Origin: an uncultured Sulfitobacter sp.
Lineage (GTDB): Bacteria; Pseudomonadota; Alphaproteobacteria; Rhodobacterales; Rhodobacteraceae
Length of the DNA stretch: 64,000 bases
Assembly (NCBI GenBank): GCA_937928635.1
Contig: CALFWM010000029.1
Coordinates: forward strand, 1 to 64,000
Reading direction: 5' to 3'
In this document: piece by piece, positions 44,520 to 52,618 of the stretch
Position numbering within the stretch: position 1 is the stretch's first letter
How the letters are laid out: each line of letters begins with the position of its first letter
Made by a program: the position numbers and the translations under genes
Notes under the pieces: model-generated
The model's input: the letters and a program-made list of their open reading frames with translations, nothing else
What the model was told of the DNA's origin: nothing
Databases searched by the model: none

Positions 44520-45307
44520 TGTATCAGATCAGGGATCTGCACCTGTCATTGCCGGACATGACCCGCAAGCCAATCCTGGGGCATGCACCGCAGATGAACA
44601 TCTTGAAGGGCCTTAGTTTTGACATTCCCAAGGGGGCCGTGCTTGGCATTGTGGGCGGGTCGGGGTCTGGAAAATCGACGCTTGGGCGCGCTATGGTGCG
44701 GCTGCTGGAGCCCACTGCCGGGCAAATCATGTTTGATGGGAAAGACATCAGCCATGCATCGGAAGATGAATTGCGCCCACTGCGCAAACGGTTCCAGATG
44801 ATTTTTCAGGATCCAATGTCGTCGCTGAACCCACGCAGAAGGGTAGGGGGCATTATCGCCGGGCCGCTGCGGCTACATGGCGTGGACGTTTCCGGCAAGG
44901 TCGATGAGGCCTTGGAGATGGTCGGCCTGCCCCGGCATTTTGCCACCCGTTATCCGCATGAATTGTCCGGTGGTCAGCGTCAGCGCGTTGGCATTGCCCG
45001 CGCCATTGCCTTGAGGCCGGATTTTATTCTGGCGGATGAGATTGTGTCGGGTCTTGATGTATCCTCCCAGGCACAGGTTCTGAACCTGTTGGAGGAATTG
45101 GTGCGGGACCTTGGCCTGACGCTTGCATTTATCAGCCATGATCTGTCGGTCATTCGACGGCTGTGCAGCCGGGTCATTGTTCTGCGCAATGGTGAAATTG
45201 TTGAGGCTACGGAGACGGTCAAGTTGTTCGACACGCCCCAGGCCGATTATACGAAAGAGTTGTTGCAGGCCATTCCACTGCCTGATCCGGGTCAGACTTG
45301 GACGTGA
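44516..45307 (+). CDS. ABC transporter ATP-binding protein (DppF type)
   Basis: A 263-residue ATPase. It has GGSGSGKSTLGRAMVRLLEPTAG (Walker A), RKRFQMIFQDPMSSLNPRR, signature LSGGQRQRVGIARAIAL and Walker B FILADEIVSGLDVSSQ. The usual Asp-Glu-Pro is Asp-Glu-Ile here, a common variant. It is shorter than many DppF (about 320), ending soon after YTKELLQAIPLP. It is the last gene of the importer operon and stops just before the parS-like palindrome, so the catabolic island abuts the plasmid backbone. Confidence 0.9.
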   Translation: MMYQIRDLHLSLPDMTRKPILGHAPQMNILKGLSFDIPKGAVLGIVGGSGSGKSTLGRAMVRLLEPTAGQIMFDGKDISHASEDELRPLRKRFQMIFQDPMSSLNPRRRVGGIIAGPLRLHGVDVSGKVDEALEMVGLPRHFATRYPHELSGGQRQRVGIARAIALRPDFILADEIVSGLDVSSQAQVLNLLEELVRDLGLTLAFISHDLSVIRRLCSRVIVLRNGEIVEATETVKLFDTPQADYTKELLQAIPLPDPGQTWT

Positions 45308-45325
45308 ATTGCCCATGGGCAATTC
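45306..45325. repeat. parS-like 20-bp perfect palindrome, copy 1
   Basis: The core AATTGCCCATGGGCAATT, flanked by G and C, forms a 20-bp perfect palindrome. It overlaps the stop codon of the importer's last gene and lies 74 bp from a second copy that touches the end of parB. Paired perfect palindromes beside parAB are the expected form of a centromere-like ParB-binding site. Confidence 0.7.
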
Positions 45326-45379
45326 TCTGTAAGGCGTTTGAATACAATGACTTGCGATATCGGCTGCCCTGCGGAGTCA

Positions 45380-45399
45380 AAATTGCCCATGGGCAATTT
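45380..45399. repeat. parS-like 20-bp perfect palindrome, copy 2
   Basis: The same 18-bp core AATTGCCCATGGGCAATT, flanked by A and T. It covers the parB stop codon. Identity of the core with copy 1, despite different flanks, suggests selection on the 18 bp, consistent with ParB recognition. Confidence 0.7.
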
Positions 45400-46387
45400 A
45401 TTCCTTTTGGGCCTTCAGGTAGTTCTCAAACGCGCCCCGCAGTGAACTGGCTGACAGATCGGCATCAAAGGTCAGCTGCACCTCATTCCCGCGTTTTTTC
45501 ACGGTGATGCCACGCTCCCCCCTTGAGCGGCTATAGGTCGTGCCGGTTTGCACCTTTGCGGGCTTCGCCTTGGGCCGTGCCGCAGCGGTCAGCCGCCGAA
45601 ACACCTCTGCCGCCTCCACATAGCCCCCTTGCCCGGCGGCAGCGCGCCCCTGGCCCTTGGCCAGATATGCCGCCTCCTCCAGCACGGCGGTGGCCTGCTC
45701 CGGCTGCGCCAACAACGGCTTGAGCGCACGCGCGTGCCGCTCCTTTATGTCCCGGCGCGAAGCATAGGCATCAAGGATCTGATCCGGCATCTTGGCAAGC
45801 ACCAGATAGCGTGACAACCACGGCGGACTGACCTCCAGGCGTTCGGCCATATCCTTTTGCCTGCCACCATAATAGAGCTTGATCGCCTGGGCATAATCCA
45901 CCGCGCGCTCATAGTCAGAGATGTCTTCACGGTCGCGGTTTTCGATGTCGGCAAGGCGAAAGGCCTCTTCGTCCGTCAGATCGCGCACTTCGATCAGGTA
46001 ACGAAACTGCGGATAATTATGCGCGCGCAACCAGCTCACGGCATAATGCCGTCGCGCGCCACAGATGACCTCAAAATCATGCTCTTCTTCATCGACACGG
46101 CGTACAATCGCGGGGAATTCCTGTTGGCCCTGGGCCTTGAGACCATCAATCAAATCTCGACAGTTTTCTTCACTAAGCAGTGCGTAGTCCCGGTTGTGCC
46201 GTGCCCACATGCGGCACCGGGCAGGGTCTACCAGATGCAATGTTTTTTCCTGCACCTCGCCCGACATCCGTTCCCCGATCGTGGTGGAGCGTTTCAAAAA
46301 CCGGGCACCTGTGCGCTCCGCCTGGGGAGCAGGGGCATCCAGCCCGCTCAGCACATCATCAAAAATCGCGTCGTGTTTCTTGCTCAT
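45398..46387 (-). CDS. parB: Plasmid partition protein ParB
   Basis: A 329-residue centromere-binding protein. ParB/Srx CTPase motifs are seen in VICGARRHYAVSWL (GARRH at 110-114, the GERRxxA position) and DIENRDREDISDYERA (149-160). The DNA-binding helix-turn-helix is KDMAERLEVSPPWLSRYLVLAKMP (178-201). The C-terminus (SLRGAFENYLKAQKE) is a likely dimerisation part. Start set at MSKKHDAIFDD (46387), where ATGA overlaps the parA stop. An upstream in-frame extension overlaps parA by 46 nt and has no homology. It should load on the adjacent palindromes and segregate the replicon with ParA. Confidence 0.93.
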   Translation of the reverse strand: MSKKHDAIFDDVLSGLDAPAPQAERTGARFLKRSTTIGERMSGEVQEKTLHLVDPARCRMWARHNRDYALLSEENCRDLIDGLKAQGQQEFPAIVRRVDEEEHDFEVICGARRHYAVSWLRAHNYPQFRYLIEVRDLTDEEAFRLADIENRDREDISDYERAVDYAQAIKLYYGGRQKDMAERLEVSPPWLSRYLVLAKMPDQILDAYASRRDIKERHARALKPLLAQPEQATAVLEEAAYLAKGQGRAAAGQGGYVEAAEVFRRLTAAARPKAKPAKVQTGTTYSRSRGERGITVKKRGNEVQLTFDADLSASSLRGAFENYLKAQKE

Positions 46388-47586
46388 AACAATCCTTCCT
46401 TGCGCAATGCGCCGTGGTGGCTGGGCCATGTCTTGCGGATCAGCAATTCGATCTCACCATTCACGGCGTCCAGATAGGCGCGGCAGCGCTTGTGCGTCTC
46501 CGTGCGCGTGCCCGGCCCCGTCAGTTCATAGACCGTCGACAGGTTTGCCGCGGCATTGTCGATTTCAGCAGAATCTTTCAACACGGCTGTCATCATATCC
46601 ATCGGAAACACCGCCTCCATCATGCGCTTGATCGCCTGATGCGCCGATTTTCCGTCATTCATCTTGGTGGCCAAGATTTTAACAAAAGCATAATCGCGCG
46701 TTCCCCCCGCGCGGGCGAGCTCTTCCAGCGTGGCCCCCATCATCTTGAGAAAATGCGCAGTAGACCCGAAATCAATGTTGTTGGGGGGGGCAGGAATGAC
46801 CAGAGCATTGGCCGCGCGGAGCACTGAAAGAGATAGCATGCCAAGCGCCGGGGGCGGGTCCAGCAGGATCACGTCAAAGCTGTCTTTGATGCTGTCGATA
46901 CCGCTGCGAAGACGGTCCAGCACAAAGGTCGAATCCCGCGCCATTCGGGCGGCAAATTCGTATTCCGCATCATAAAGCCCAAGGTTTGCCGGGATCAGCG
47001 CAATGCCCGGCCAATAGGTCGCGCGCAACGCATAGTGCAGCGACGCAGGCCCGCCATGGCGGAAAAACGGGTACAGCGTGTCGTCATCCTCATCCACGTC
47101 CACATCCGGGTTCAGACCAAACATTGACGTCGTAGAGGCCTGGCTGTCGCAATCAATCACGCAGACGCGGTAACCTTTCAGCGCCAGATGCTGTGCCAGA
47201 TGACAAACCATGGTCGATTTTCCGACGCCCCCTTTGAAATTCTGGATGGCAAGAACCATTGCCGGATCGCTCTCATTGCGATGGGGCAGGGTGCCAAAAA
47301 CCTCGCGCATGGTGTTGACCTGCCCAAGGGAATACCCGGTTCGGCGGTTGGTTTCGGGGTCTTTTTCTGGCGCTGGAAGCCGGCCATCGCCCTCCGCATC
47401 GCGGATCAACTTGTCACTGCGCCCAACCATCTCAGCGGCCTTTCGCACGTTGAACCGCAGATCAAGGGTTTTGGAAACACCCGGCGCGTAGACCCGCTCG
47501 CGCAGTCTTTCGATGACGGTTGAGGCACGATCAGAAAGGTTGGCAAGTTCTGTTAATGTCACGGGGGGAAGGACGGGCTGCTGCAT
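46384..47586 (-). CDS. parA: Plasmid partition ATPase ParA
   Basis: A 400-residue type Ia ParA. An N-terminal helix-turn-helix (KAAEMVGRSDKLIRDAEGDGRL, about 49-70) could bind the par promoter for autorepression. The deviant Walker A is NFKGGVGKSTMVCHLAQHL (KGGVGKST at 118-125), followed by VIDCDSQASTT and VILLDPPPALGMLSL. It drives plasmid segregation with ParB. Start ATG at 47586, reading away from the origin region; the rep gene lies divergent at 48205. The size and leader are those of plasmid-borne ParA rather than the chromosomal form. Confidence 0.94.
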   Translation of the reverse strand: MQQPVLPPVTLTELANLSDRASTVIERLRERVYAPGVSKTLDLRFNVRKAAEMVGRSDKLIRDAEGDGRLPAPEKDPETNRRTGYSLGQVNTMREVFGTLPHRNESDPAMVLAIQNFKGGVGKSTMVCHLAQHLALKGYRVCVIDCDSQASTTSMFGLNPDVDVDEDDDTLYPFFRHGGPASLHYALRATYWPGIALIPANLGLYDAEYEFAARMARDSTFVLDRLRSGIDSIKDSFDVILLDPPPALGMLSLSVLRAANALVIPAPPNNIDFGSTAHFLKMMGATLEELARAGGTRDYAFVKILATKMNDGKSAHQAIKRMMEAVFPMDMMTAVLKDSAEIDNAAANLSTVYELTGPGTRTETHKRCRAYLDAVNGEIELLIRKTWPSHHGALRKEGLL

Positions 47587-48204
47587 TGAATTGCCTCATG
47601 TTATTCTTTGTGCGAATCATGAAGCATGCAGAGACCGCACTCAAGTGTGAAATTTGATGGTAAATGCTGAAAAAGTTGGAAATCTCAGCGCTGGGTGGAC
47701 TTGGCTGGAAAGATGAGGCGGCTTGGGTGGATTTGCGGCGATTTTTGCAAAGTAGCACCCGATTTGTAAGGTTTGGATACTCACAGGTCGGCGGAAGCCG
47801 AATGAGAATTGCCAAACAGAAATCACAAATCAGAAAACACCTCTTTTTGTTCGGGATTCTTAGTGTTCAGTGTTCAACTTGCATAACACACTTGGTTTCA
47901 TAGCAAAAATGGCTCTAACGCTTACCTATTGGGGTGGTTTTGCTTACCTTTCGGGAGTGTAATTCTTACGCATTGGGGCGTGTTGTCTTACACATGGGGC
48001 AGGGACTAAGGCTTACTTTTGGGGTGGCTCCTCAACAGGGTGGTCAACGTGGTAAGTTCTGCCTTGAGGACAAGGGGTTGCGAATCGGGGGGCATGAATC
48101 ACCCTGATCATAGCCTTACATTTCGGGTGGTAGACCGGGGCAGTGCTCTATGATACCTTACACGAATAAAAGAACAAAAGTAAGTTTTGCACGTAAGGCA
48201 GGAC
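47587..48204. other. Origin region between parA and rep
   Basis: This 618-bp gap without a credible gene holds an AT-rich stretch near parA, then a run of direct repeats (47921-48136) that act as iterons, and the start of rep. Small frames inside (for example 47664-47903) have no family features. Promoters for parA and rep must be here. No clear DnaA box was recognised. The AAGG before rep at 48195-48198 is a ribosome site. Confidence 0.75.
47921..48136 (+). repeat. Iteron array (direct repeats, 22-bp period)
   Basis: Six direct repeats fit CTTAC-NNN-T-N-GGG, beginning at 47921, 47943, 47965, 47987, 48012 and 48115. The first four are spaced exactly 22 bp, the fifth by 25, and the last stands apart by 103 bp. 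A 22-bp (two-turn) period puts the sites on one DNA face, as for Rep_3-type initiators. The array lies just upstream of rep and should be the vegetative origin. Confidence 0.8.
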
Positions 48205-49191
48205 ATGAGCAAAGCCTATCGCACGGTTGAGGCGCGCCCTAATGCGCAGACCTTGGTTAAGCCAGGGGAGTTGGTAGATCTGGTTGAGGTCACGCCGCTG
48301 ACCTTGGCCGACCGGCGTATTTACAACCAATTGCTGGAAAACGCCTGGGACGCGATTGAAAAACCCGTCACCCATGTGATTTCCAAATCTGACCTGCGCG
48401 GATCCCATAATTCGAATGACCGTGTCGGGGCCTCTGTGGAACGGCTGATGGCCTCCATCGTCAAGGTCTCCGTGATGCGGGATGGGGAACCGGCGATTGA
48501 ACGGGTGCAACTGTTGGGTGGCAATGTGGAGACCGCGCGGCGCGATGGGTTGCTGGAATACGAAATCCCGCACCGGCTGCGGCGGATCATCAAAGACAGC
48601 ACGGTGTTTGCACGCCTGCAACGCGAGGTCATGTTTGCCCTGTCCTCCAAATATGCGCTGACGCTCTACGAGATGGTGCAGAAACGGGGCAATCTGCGCT
48701 GGCGCTCGGCAGAGAAATTTTCGCTTGAGGACATGCGCGGGGTGTTGGGCGTGCCCAAGGGCAAGCTCACGTCTTGGTCAAACCTCAAACTGCGTGCGAT
48801 TGATCCTGCGGTCGAGGAGGTTTCTGCCCTGTCAGATTTCATCGTGGAGGTGGCTCCGATCAAGACCGGGCGCAAGGTCACCCATGTTGAGCTGCGCTGG
48901 TGGCGCAAGGATGCAGGTGGTGAGGCGGAAGTGGCGCGAGAGCTGCAATTTGCCTCCGTCGGGCGCAAGGAACGCACCCGTGCAAAAGCGCGCCCTGAGT
49001 GGTTGGAGGCCAAGGGTGCCGCCTTGCGGTCCGAAACCTATGAAACCGCCAAGCTGCGTTTTCCGGGCTATGACATTTACCATGTGGAAGGGCAGTGGCG
49101 CAGCTGGGCCGCAGGCAAACCCCCGGCGCGGGATGCAGATCGGGCCTATCTCGCCTTTTTTAAAACCTTTGCCGAAAATAACCCCATTTAG
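48205..49191 (+). CDS. Plasmid replication initiator (Rep_3/RepB type)
   Basis: A 328-residue initiator with two winged-helix domains. The N-terminal part is LTLADRRIYNQLLENAWDAIEK with HVISKSDLRGSHNSNDRVGASVERLM. The second is FALSSKYALTLYEMVQKRGNLR...FSLEDMRGVLGVPKGKLTSWSNLKLRAIDPAVEEV, the family signature. LRWWRK ends the core. It should bind the iterons upstream and open the origin. Start at 48205 (MSKAYR) has AAGG 6 nt upstream; an upstream TTG would add six residues. Roseobacter plasmid typing would class it as RepB-type with parAB, which is inferred from domain and gene order. Confidence 0.9.
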   Translation: MSKAYRTVEARPNAQTLVKPGELVDLVEVTPLTLADRRIYNQLLENAWDAIEKPVTHVISKSDLRGSHNSNDRVGASVERLMASIVKVSVMRDGEPAIERVQLLGGNVETARRDGLLEYEIPHRLRRIIKDSTVFARLQREVMFALSSKYALTLYEMVQKRGNLRWRSAEKFSLEDMRGVLGVPKGKLTSWSNLKLRAIDPAVEEVSALSDFIVEVAPIKTGRKVTHVELRWWRKDAGGEAEVARELQFASVGRKERTRAKARPEWLEAKGAALRSETYETAKLRFPGYDIYHVEGQWRSWAAGKPPARDADRAYLAFFKTFAENNPI

Positions 49192-49199
49192 AGACTGAT

Positions 49200-50324
49200 A
49201 TGCCCCATGAGTCCCACCCTGACCCCGCCTATTTTCTGTACCATTCAATAGGGCAGTACCCCGGAAAAGCAGCGGGAATGTCAGCGGCATTGGGGCAATT
49301 TGCCGACACCTGGGGCGCGTTGGATGATGCGCAATGGCCAAAGGTGCTGCAAGATAGAGAGGTCTTTCTATCCCTTTGGCGCGACCTGATTGATGCCCCT
49401 GAGGGCAGTCTGACGAGCGCAGAAAACGTGACCACTGCCTTGTTTTCTGTCTTGGGCGGTCTGCCACCTGAACGGCTGAGGGGTAAGCGGGTGCTGATCG
49501 GGGCCGATTGTTTCCCGTCATTGCATTTTCTGCTGAACGGCATGGCGGAGCGGCTGGACTATACGCTTGAAACGGTGCCTGTGCGGCAGGGGGAATTCTG
49601 GGTCAAAGATGAGGATATGATGGCCGCCTGGGGGCCAGATGTTGGGCTCACCTTGCTGACGTTCGTGACCTCCACCGCATCGTATCGGTGTGACCTTGCG
49701 GCGTTGATTGCCCATGGGCAACAGATGGGGTCACTGGTTGGGGTGGATCTGACGCAGGGCATTGGGGTCATTCCGTTCTCGCTCACTGATTTTCCGGCAG
49801 ATTTTGTGGTTTCAACCACGCTCAAATGGCTTTGCGGCACGCCGGGTGCCGGCATCGTTCAGATGCGCCCCGATCTGATCGCAGAGATGCAACCAGAATT
49901 GCGCGGATGGTTTTCACAGGCCAATCCATTTTCCTGGGACCTGGAGGCATTTGAATATGCCCCTGATGCGCGGCGGTTTGAGCATGGCACGCCGTCGGTT
50001 CTGGCCTGTGTTGGATCGGTGCCTGCGCTGAAATGGCATGCGGGGCAGGTGGACGTGTTGGCGCACAATCGGGTGCTTACGGATATGGTTATCGCGCGGG
50101 CGCAAGACATGGGTCTGACGTTGGCCACGCCTTTGGGGCAGGCGCAGCGCGGGGGATCGGTGATGCTGCACCTGTCCGGGGACACAGCAACATTGGTCGA
50201 TCTGCTGCGCGCGCAGCAGATCTATGTGGACGCGCGCGGGCAGATTTTGCGCATTTCGCCGGGGGCAATGACAACGCAGGCGCATGTGGTGCGGCTGTTT
50301 GAAGGGGTGCAGGCGTTGCTGTAG
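49200..50324 (+). CDS. Class V aminotransferase-fold PLP enzyme (kynureninase-like)
   Basis: A 374-residue PLP enzyme. VSTTLKWLCGTPGAGIVQMR holds the Schiff-base Lys (Lys209). FVTSTASYRCDLAALIAHG and VGVDLTQGIGVIPFSLTD (Asp for the pyridine nitrogen) precede it. The shape fits kynureninase/class V enzymes, but the N-terminus is shorter than in true KynU (about 410 residues). It starts 9 nt after the rep stop, so it is probably read through from the rep promoter, an unusual place for a metabolic gene. It contains a 14-bp copy of the parS core at 49708-49721. Substrate unknown. Confidence 0.8.
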   Translation: MPHESHPDPAYFLYHSIGQYPGKAAGMSAALGQFADTWGALDDAQWPKVLQDREVFLSLWRDLIDAPEGSLTSAENVTTALFSVLGGLPPERLRGKRVLIGADCFPSLHFLLNGMAERLDYTLETVPVRQGEFWVKDEDMMAAWGPDVGLTLLTFVTSTASYRCDLAALIAHGQQMGSLVGVDLTQGIGVIPFSLTDFPADFVVSTTLKWLCGTPGAGIVQMRPDLIAEMQPELRGWFSQANPFSWDLEAFEYAPDARRFEHGTPSVLACVGSVPALKWHAGQVDVLAHNRVLTDMVIARAQDMGLTLATPLGQAQRGGSVMLHLSGDTATLVDLLRAQQIYVDARGQILRISPGAMTTQAHVVRLFEGVQALL

Positions 50325-50345
50325 TACGGCGCGGCCGCCCTTAAG

Positions 50346-50361
50346 GCGGGCCTCGGCCCGC
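50346..50361. terminator. Bidirectional hairpin between convergent genes
   Basis: GCGGGCC-TC-GGCCCGC is a perfect 7-bp stem with a 2-nt loop, centred between the stops of the class V enzyme (+) and the class I aminotransferase (-). It lacks a T-tract. A copy with the same core (GGCGGGCCTCGGCCCGCC) lies at 56680-56697, also between convergent genes. Confidence 0.55.
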
Positions 50362-50366
50362 AGGCC

Positions 50367-51533
50367 CTAGCAAAGCGCGTTGAAAAACCGTTGCATCCGG
50401 GCCATGGCATCTTCCAGCACGTCCAGCTCTGCACAGCCAAAACAGACCCGCAAGTGGCCTTCGCCAGCCTTGCCATAAAAACTGCCTGCCTCCACCACCA
50501 CGCCCGTGTCAGCCATTAGTTTTTCCGCACATTCCTGCGCAGACAGGCCCGTGGCGGCGATGTCTGGAAAGGCATAGATCGTGCCCTCCACCGGGGCGCA
50601 GGTCACGCCCGGCATCTGGTTCAACCGTGTAACCACCAGATCGCGGCGGGCGCGGTCACGATCGACCATGGATTTGAGCACCTCCGGGTCCCCGGTAAGG
50701 GCGGCAAGGGCACCGTGCTGGATAAAGGTGTTCACATGGGTGACTTCACTGGTGTGCATCTTCATCAGCGGCCCAATCAGGGCGGCATCGGCGGCAAGAT
50801 ACCCAAGCCGCCAGCCGTCCATCGCATAGGCCTTGGTAAAGGCGCACATGGTGATGGTGCGCGCCTTCATCCCCGGCAAAGATGCGATGGAGATGTGGCG
50901 TGCGCCGTCATAGGTGATCTCTTCGTAGACTTCATCCGACAGGACCAGCAGGTCGTGTTTCTGCGCAAGATCGGCAATGATGTCCAACTCTGCCCGGGTG
51001 TAGACACGCCCCGTGGGATTGCAGGGATTGATCAGAGCAATGGCGCGTGTTGCGGGGGTGATATGTGGCTCTATCAAGGCGCGATGGATCGAAAACCCGT
51101 TTGCGGCGTCTAGTGGCGCAACGGTGACTTTTGCTCCCGCCAGCTCCGCCTTGCCGATGTGTTGCGGATAATAGGGGGCCAGTAACAGGCATTCATCCCC
51201 CGTATCCAGAAACGCCATAAACGCGGCAAAGGAGGCCTGCGTCAGACCGTTGGTTACAATGACCTCATCCGCGCAGACATTGATCTGGTTTTGTCGTTGC
51301 AGTTTGTCTGCGATTGCGCCGCGCAGTTCCGGCAGGCCTTGCAGATCAGAGTAATGCACCGCGCCCGATTGCAAGGCGGCGATGGTGGCATCTTTGATGT
51401 GCTGTGGCGTGTCTTCGACCGGCATGCCAAGTTCCAGATGGATCAAATCGCCCTGCATCCCCACGGCTTTGGCGAACATGCCGAAATTCTTGGGCGAGGT
51501 GTTTGTGATGCGGCGGGCAGGGCGGATCGGCAT
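50367..51533 (-). CDS. Class I/II aminotransferase
   Basis: A 388-residue PLP enzyme of the aspartate aminotransferase superfamily. DLIHLELGMPVEDTPQHIKDA, INPCNPTGRVYTRAEL, LSDEVYEEITYD and the Schiff-base region CAFTKAYAMDGWRLGY are visible. RVCFGC closes the substrate-carboxylate site. ATG 51533 (MPIRPARR) was chosen because AAGG lies 6 nt upstream and the family begins here; a 41-residue upstream extension is not homologous. It is divergent from the SDR gene by 82 nt. Substrate cannot be read, but it adds to several transaminase-like enzymes in this part of the window. Confidence 0.88.
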   Translation of the reverse strand: MPIRPARRITNTSPKNFGMFAKAVGMQGDLIHLELGMPVEDTPQHIKDATIAALQSGAVHYSDLQGLPELRGAIADKLQRQNQINVCADEVIVTNGLTQASFAAFMAFLDTGDECLLLAPYYPQHIGKAELAGAKVTVAPLDAANGFSIHRALIEPHITPATRAIALINPCNPTGRVYTRAELDIIADLAQKHDLLVLSDEVYEEITYDGARHISIASLPGMKARTITMCAFTKAYAMDGWRLGYLAADAALIGPLMKMHTSEVTHVNTFIQHGALAALTGDPEVLKSMVDRDRARRDLVVTRLNQMPGVTCAPVEGTIYAFPDIAATGLSAQECAEKLMADTGVVVEAGSFYGKAGEGHLRVCFGCAELDVLEDAMARMQRFFNALC

Positions 51534-51615
51534 GAGGCACCTTTGCGATAGATATGTGCGTTTAGGTGCAATTGGGGTAGCGTGATCCAGGTGTGATGAC
51601 CACAGGAGAATAGGG

Positions 51616-52338
51616 ATGGCCAGGATAGCGGTTGTGACGGGTGCGGCGGGCGGCATGGGCCGGGCGATTGTCGCACGTTTGCTGGCAGATCAGATGCAGG
51701 TTGTTGGCCTCGATATTGATGCCGAGGGTCTGGGGGATATGGCGCAGCCCGGATTTGGCAGTATCGTGACGGATCTGACCGATGCGGGGGCCATCGCCCA
51801 GGCCTTTACCCAGATAGGCGCGGATCACGGTGGTGTTGATGCGCTGGTCAACAACGCAGGCACCTGTTTCATGTCGGAATTTCCCGACATCCCGGAGCAG
51901 GAGTTTGAAACCCAAATGGCGCTCAATTTCTCAGGGGCGTTTCATTGCTGTCAGGCCGCGATCAAGCTGATGCAGGGGCGTGATGGGGTGCGCAAGATCG
52001 TCAATATTTCGTCTAACGGTGCCTATAATTTTGACGCTTTTGATCCGCCCCATTACCGCGCGTCAAAGGCCGCGCTGGACACGCTGACCAAAGACCTCGC
52101 ACGGCGCTATGCGCGGGATCAGATTGCGGTCAATTCCATCGCGCCCGCCATGACAGAGACCCCGTTGTTTGGCGTGGTCAGTGAGGAGGTGTTGGCCGAG
52201 GCGATTGCACAAATGCCCCATGGCCGTGCGATGCAGCCCTCAGAGATTGCCGATTGGGTTGGGTTTCTGATGTCACCTGCCGGAGATATTTCCAGCGGCA
52301 ATGTGATCATCCTTAATCAAGGGCGCGATGTGCGTTGA
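51616..52338 (+). CDS. Short-chain dehydrogenase/reductase
   Basis: A 240-residue classical SDR. TGAAGGMGRAI (8-18) binds NAD(P), VNNAG (78-82) is intact, and the triad is Ser132/133 (NISS), Tyr147 and Lys151 (HYRASK). GNVIILNQGRDVR ends the protein, matching family length. It probably oxidises or reduces a hydroxy/oxo group. It lies just before ccdAB, 49 nt upstream of the antitoxin start, on the same strand. Confidence 0.88.
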   Translation: MARIAVVTGAAGGMGRAIVARLLADQMQVVGLDIDAEGLGDMAQPGFGSIVTDLTDAGAIAQAFTQIGADHGGVDALVNNAGTCFMSEFPDIPEQEFETQMALNFSGAFHCCQAAIKLMQGRDGVRKIVNISSNGAYNFDAFDPPHYRASKAALDTLTKDLARRYARDQIAVNSIAPAMTETPLFGVVSEEVLAEAIAQMPHGRAMQPSEIADWVGFLMSPAGDISSGNVIILNQGRDVR

Positions 52339-52352
52339 CTCGGTTTTAACAG

Positions 52353-52373
52353 ATGCGCATGCTATATGCACAT
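52353..52373. promoter_or_regulatory. Inverted repeat upstream of ccdA, candidate operator
   Basis: ATGCGCAT-GCTAT-ATGCACAT is a 7-of-8 dyad ending 14 nt before the ccdA ATG. The related CcdAB complex autoregulates by binding its own promoter, and a TTGACT (52335-52340) upstream could be a -35, although spacing to the TATATG element is longer than usual. Assignment rests on location and symmetry only. Confidence 0.4.
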
Positions 52374-52387
52374 TGAGGAGAGCCATC

Positions 52388-52618
52388 ATGGGCATGCAAC
52401 AGCGGACCAAAAAAGCCACCAACGTCACGCTGGATCAGGCGATGTTGGAAGACGCAAAAGCACTGGGGATCAACATCTCCCAAGCGGCTGAGGCAGGCGT
52501 GCGCGCCGCGGTGCGTGAGGCCTGGATCGAGGAAAACCGCGAAAGCATGGAGGCCTGGAACAAATGGGTTGAGGAAAACGGCCTCCCACTCGAAGAATTC
52601 AGGATGTTTGGTGTCTAG
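52388..52618 (+). CDS. ccdA: CcdA-type antitoxin
   Basis: A 76-residue protein. The N-terminal ribbon-helix-helix (KKATNVTLDQAMLEDAKALGINISQAAEAGVRAAV) binds DNA. The C-terminus EAWNKWVEENGLPLEEFRMF is the acidic tail that wraps the toxin in F-type CcdA. GGAG lies 7 nt before ATG 52388; an in-frame start 60 nt upstream lies within the SDR gene and promoter dyad and is rejected. It overlaps ccdB by 8 nt, which keeps antitoxin synthesis ahead of toxin. With ccdB it should stabilise the plasmid. Confidence 0.9.
   Translation: MGMQQRTKKATNVTLDQAMLEDAKALGINISQAAEAGVRAAVREAWIEENRESMEAWNKWVEENGLPLEEFRMFGV

Noticed and set aside
47664-47903. 79-residue frame in the origin region
   Set aside because: No ribosome site or family features, and it lies in the AT-rich origin stretch next to parA.
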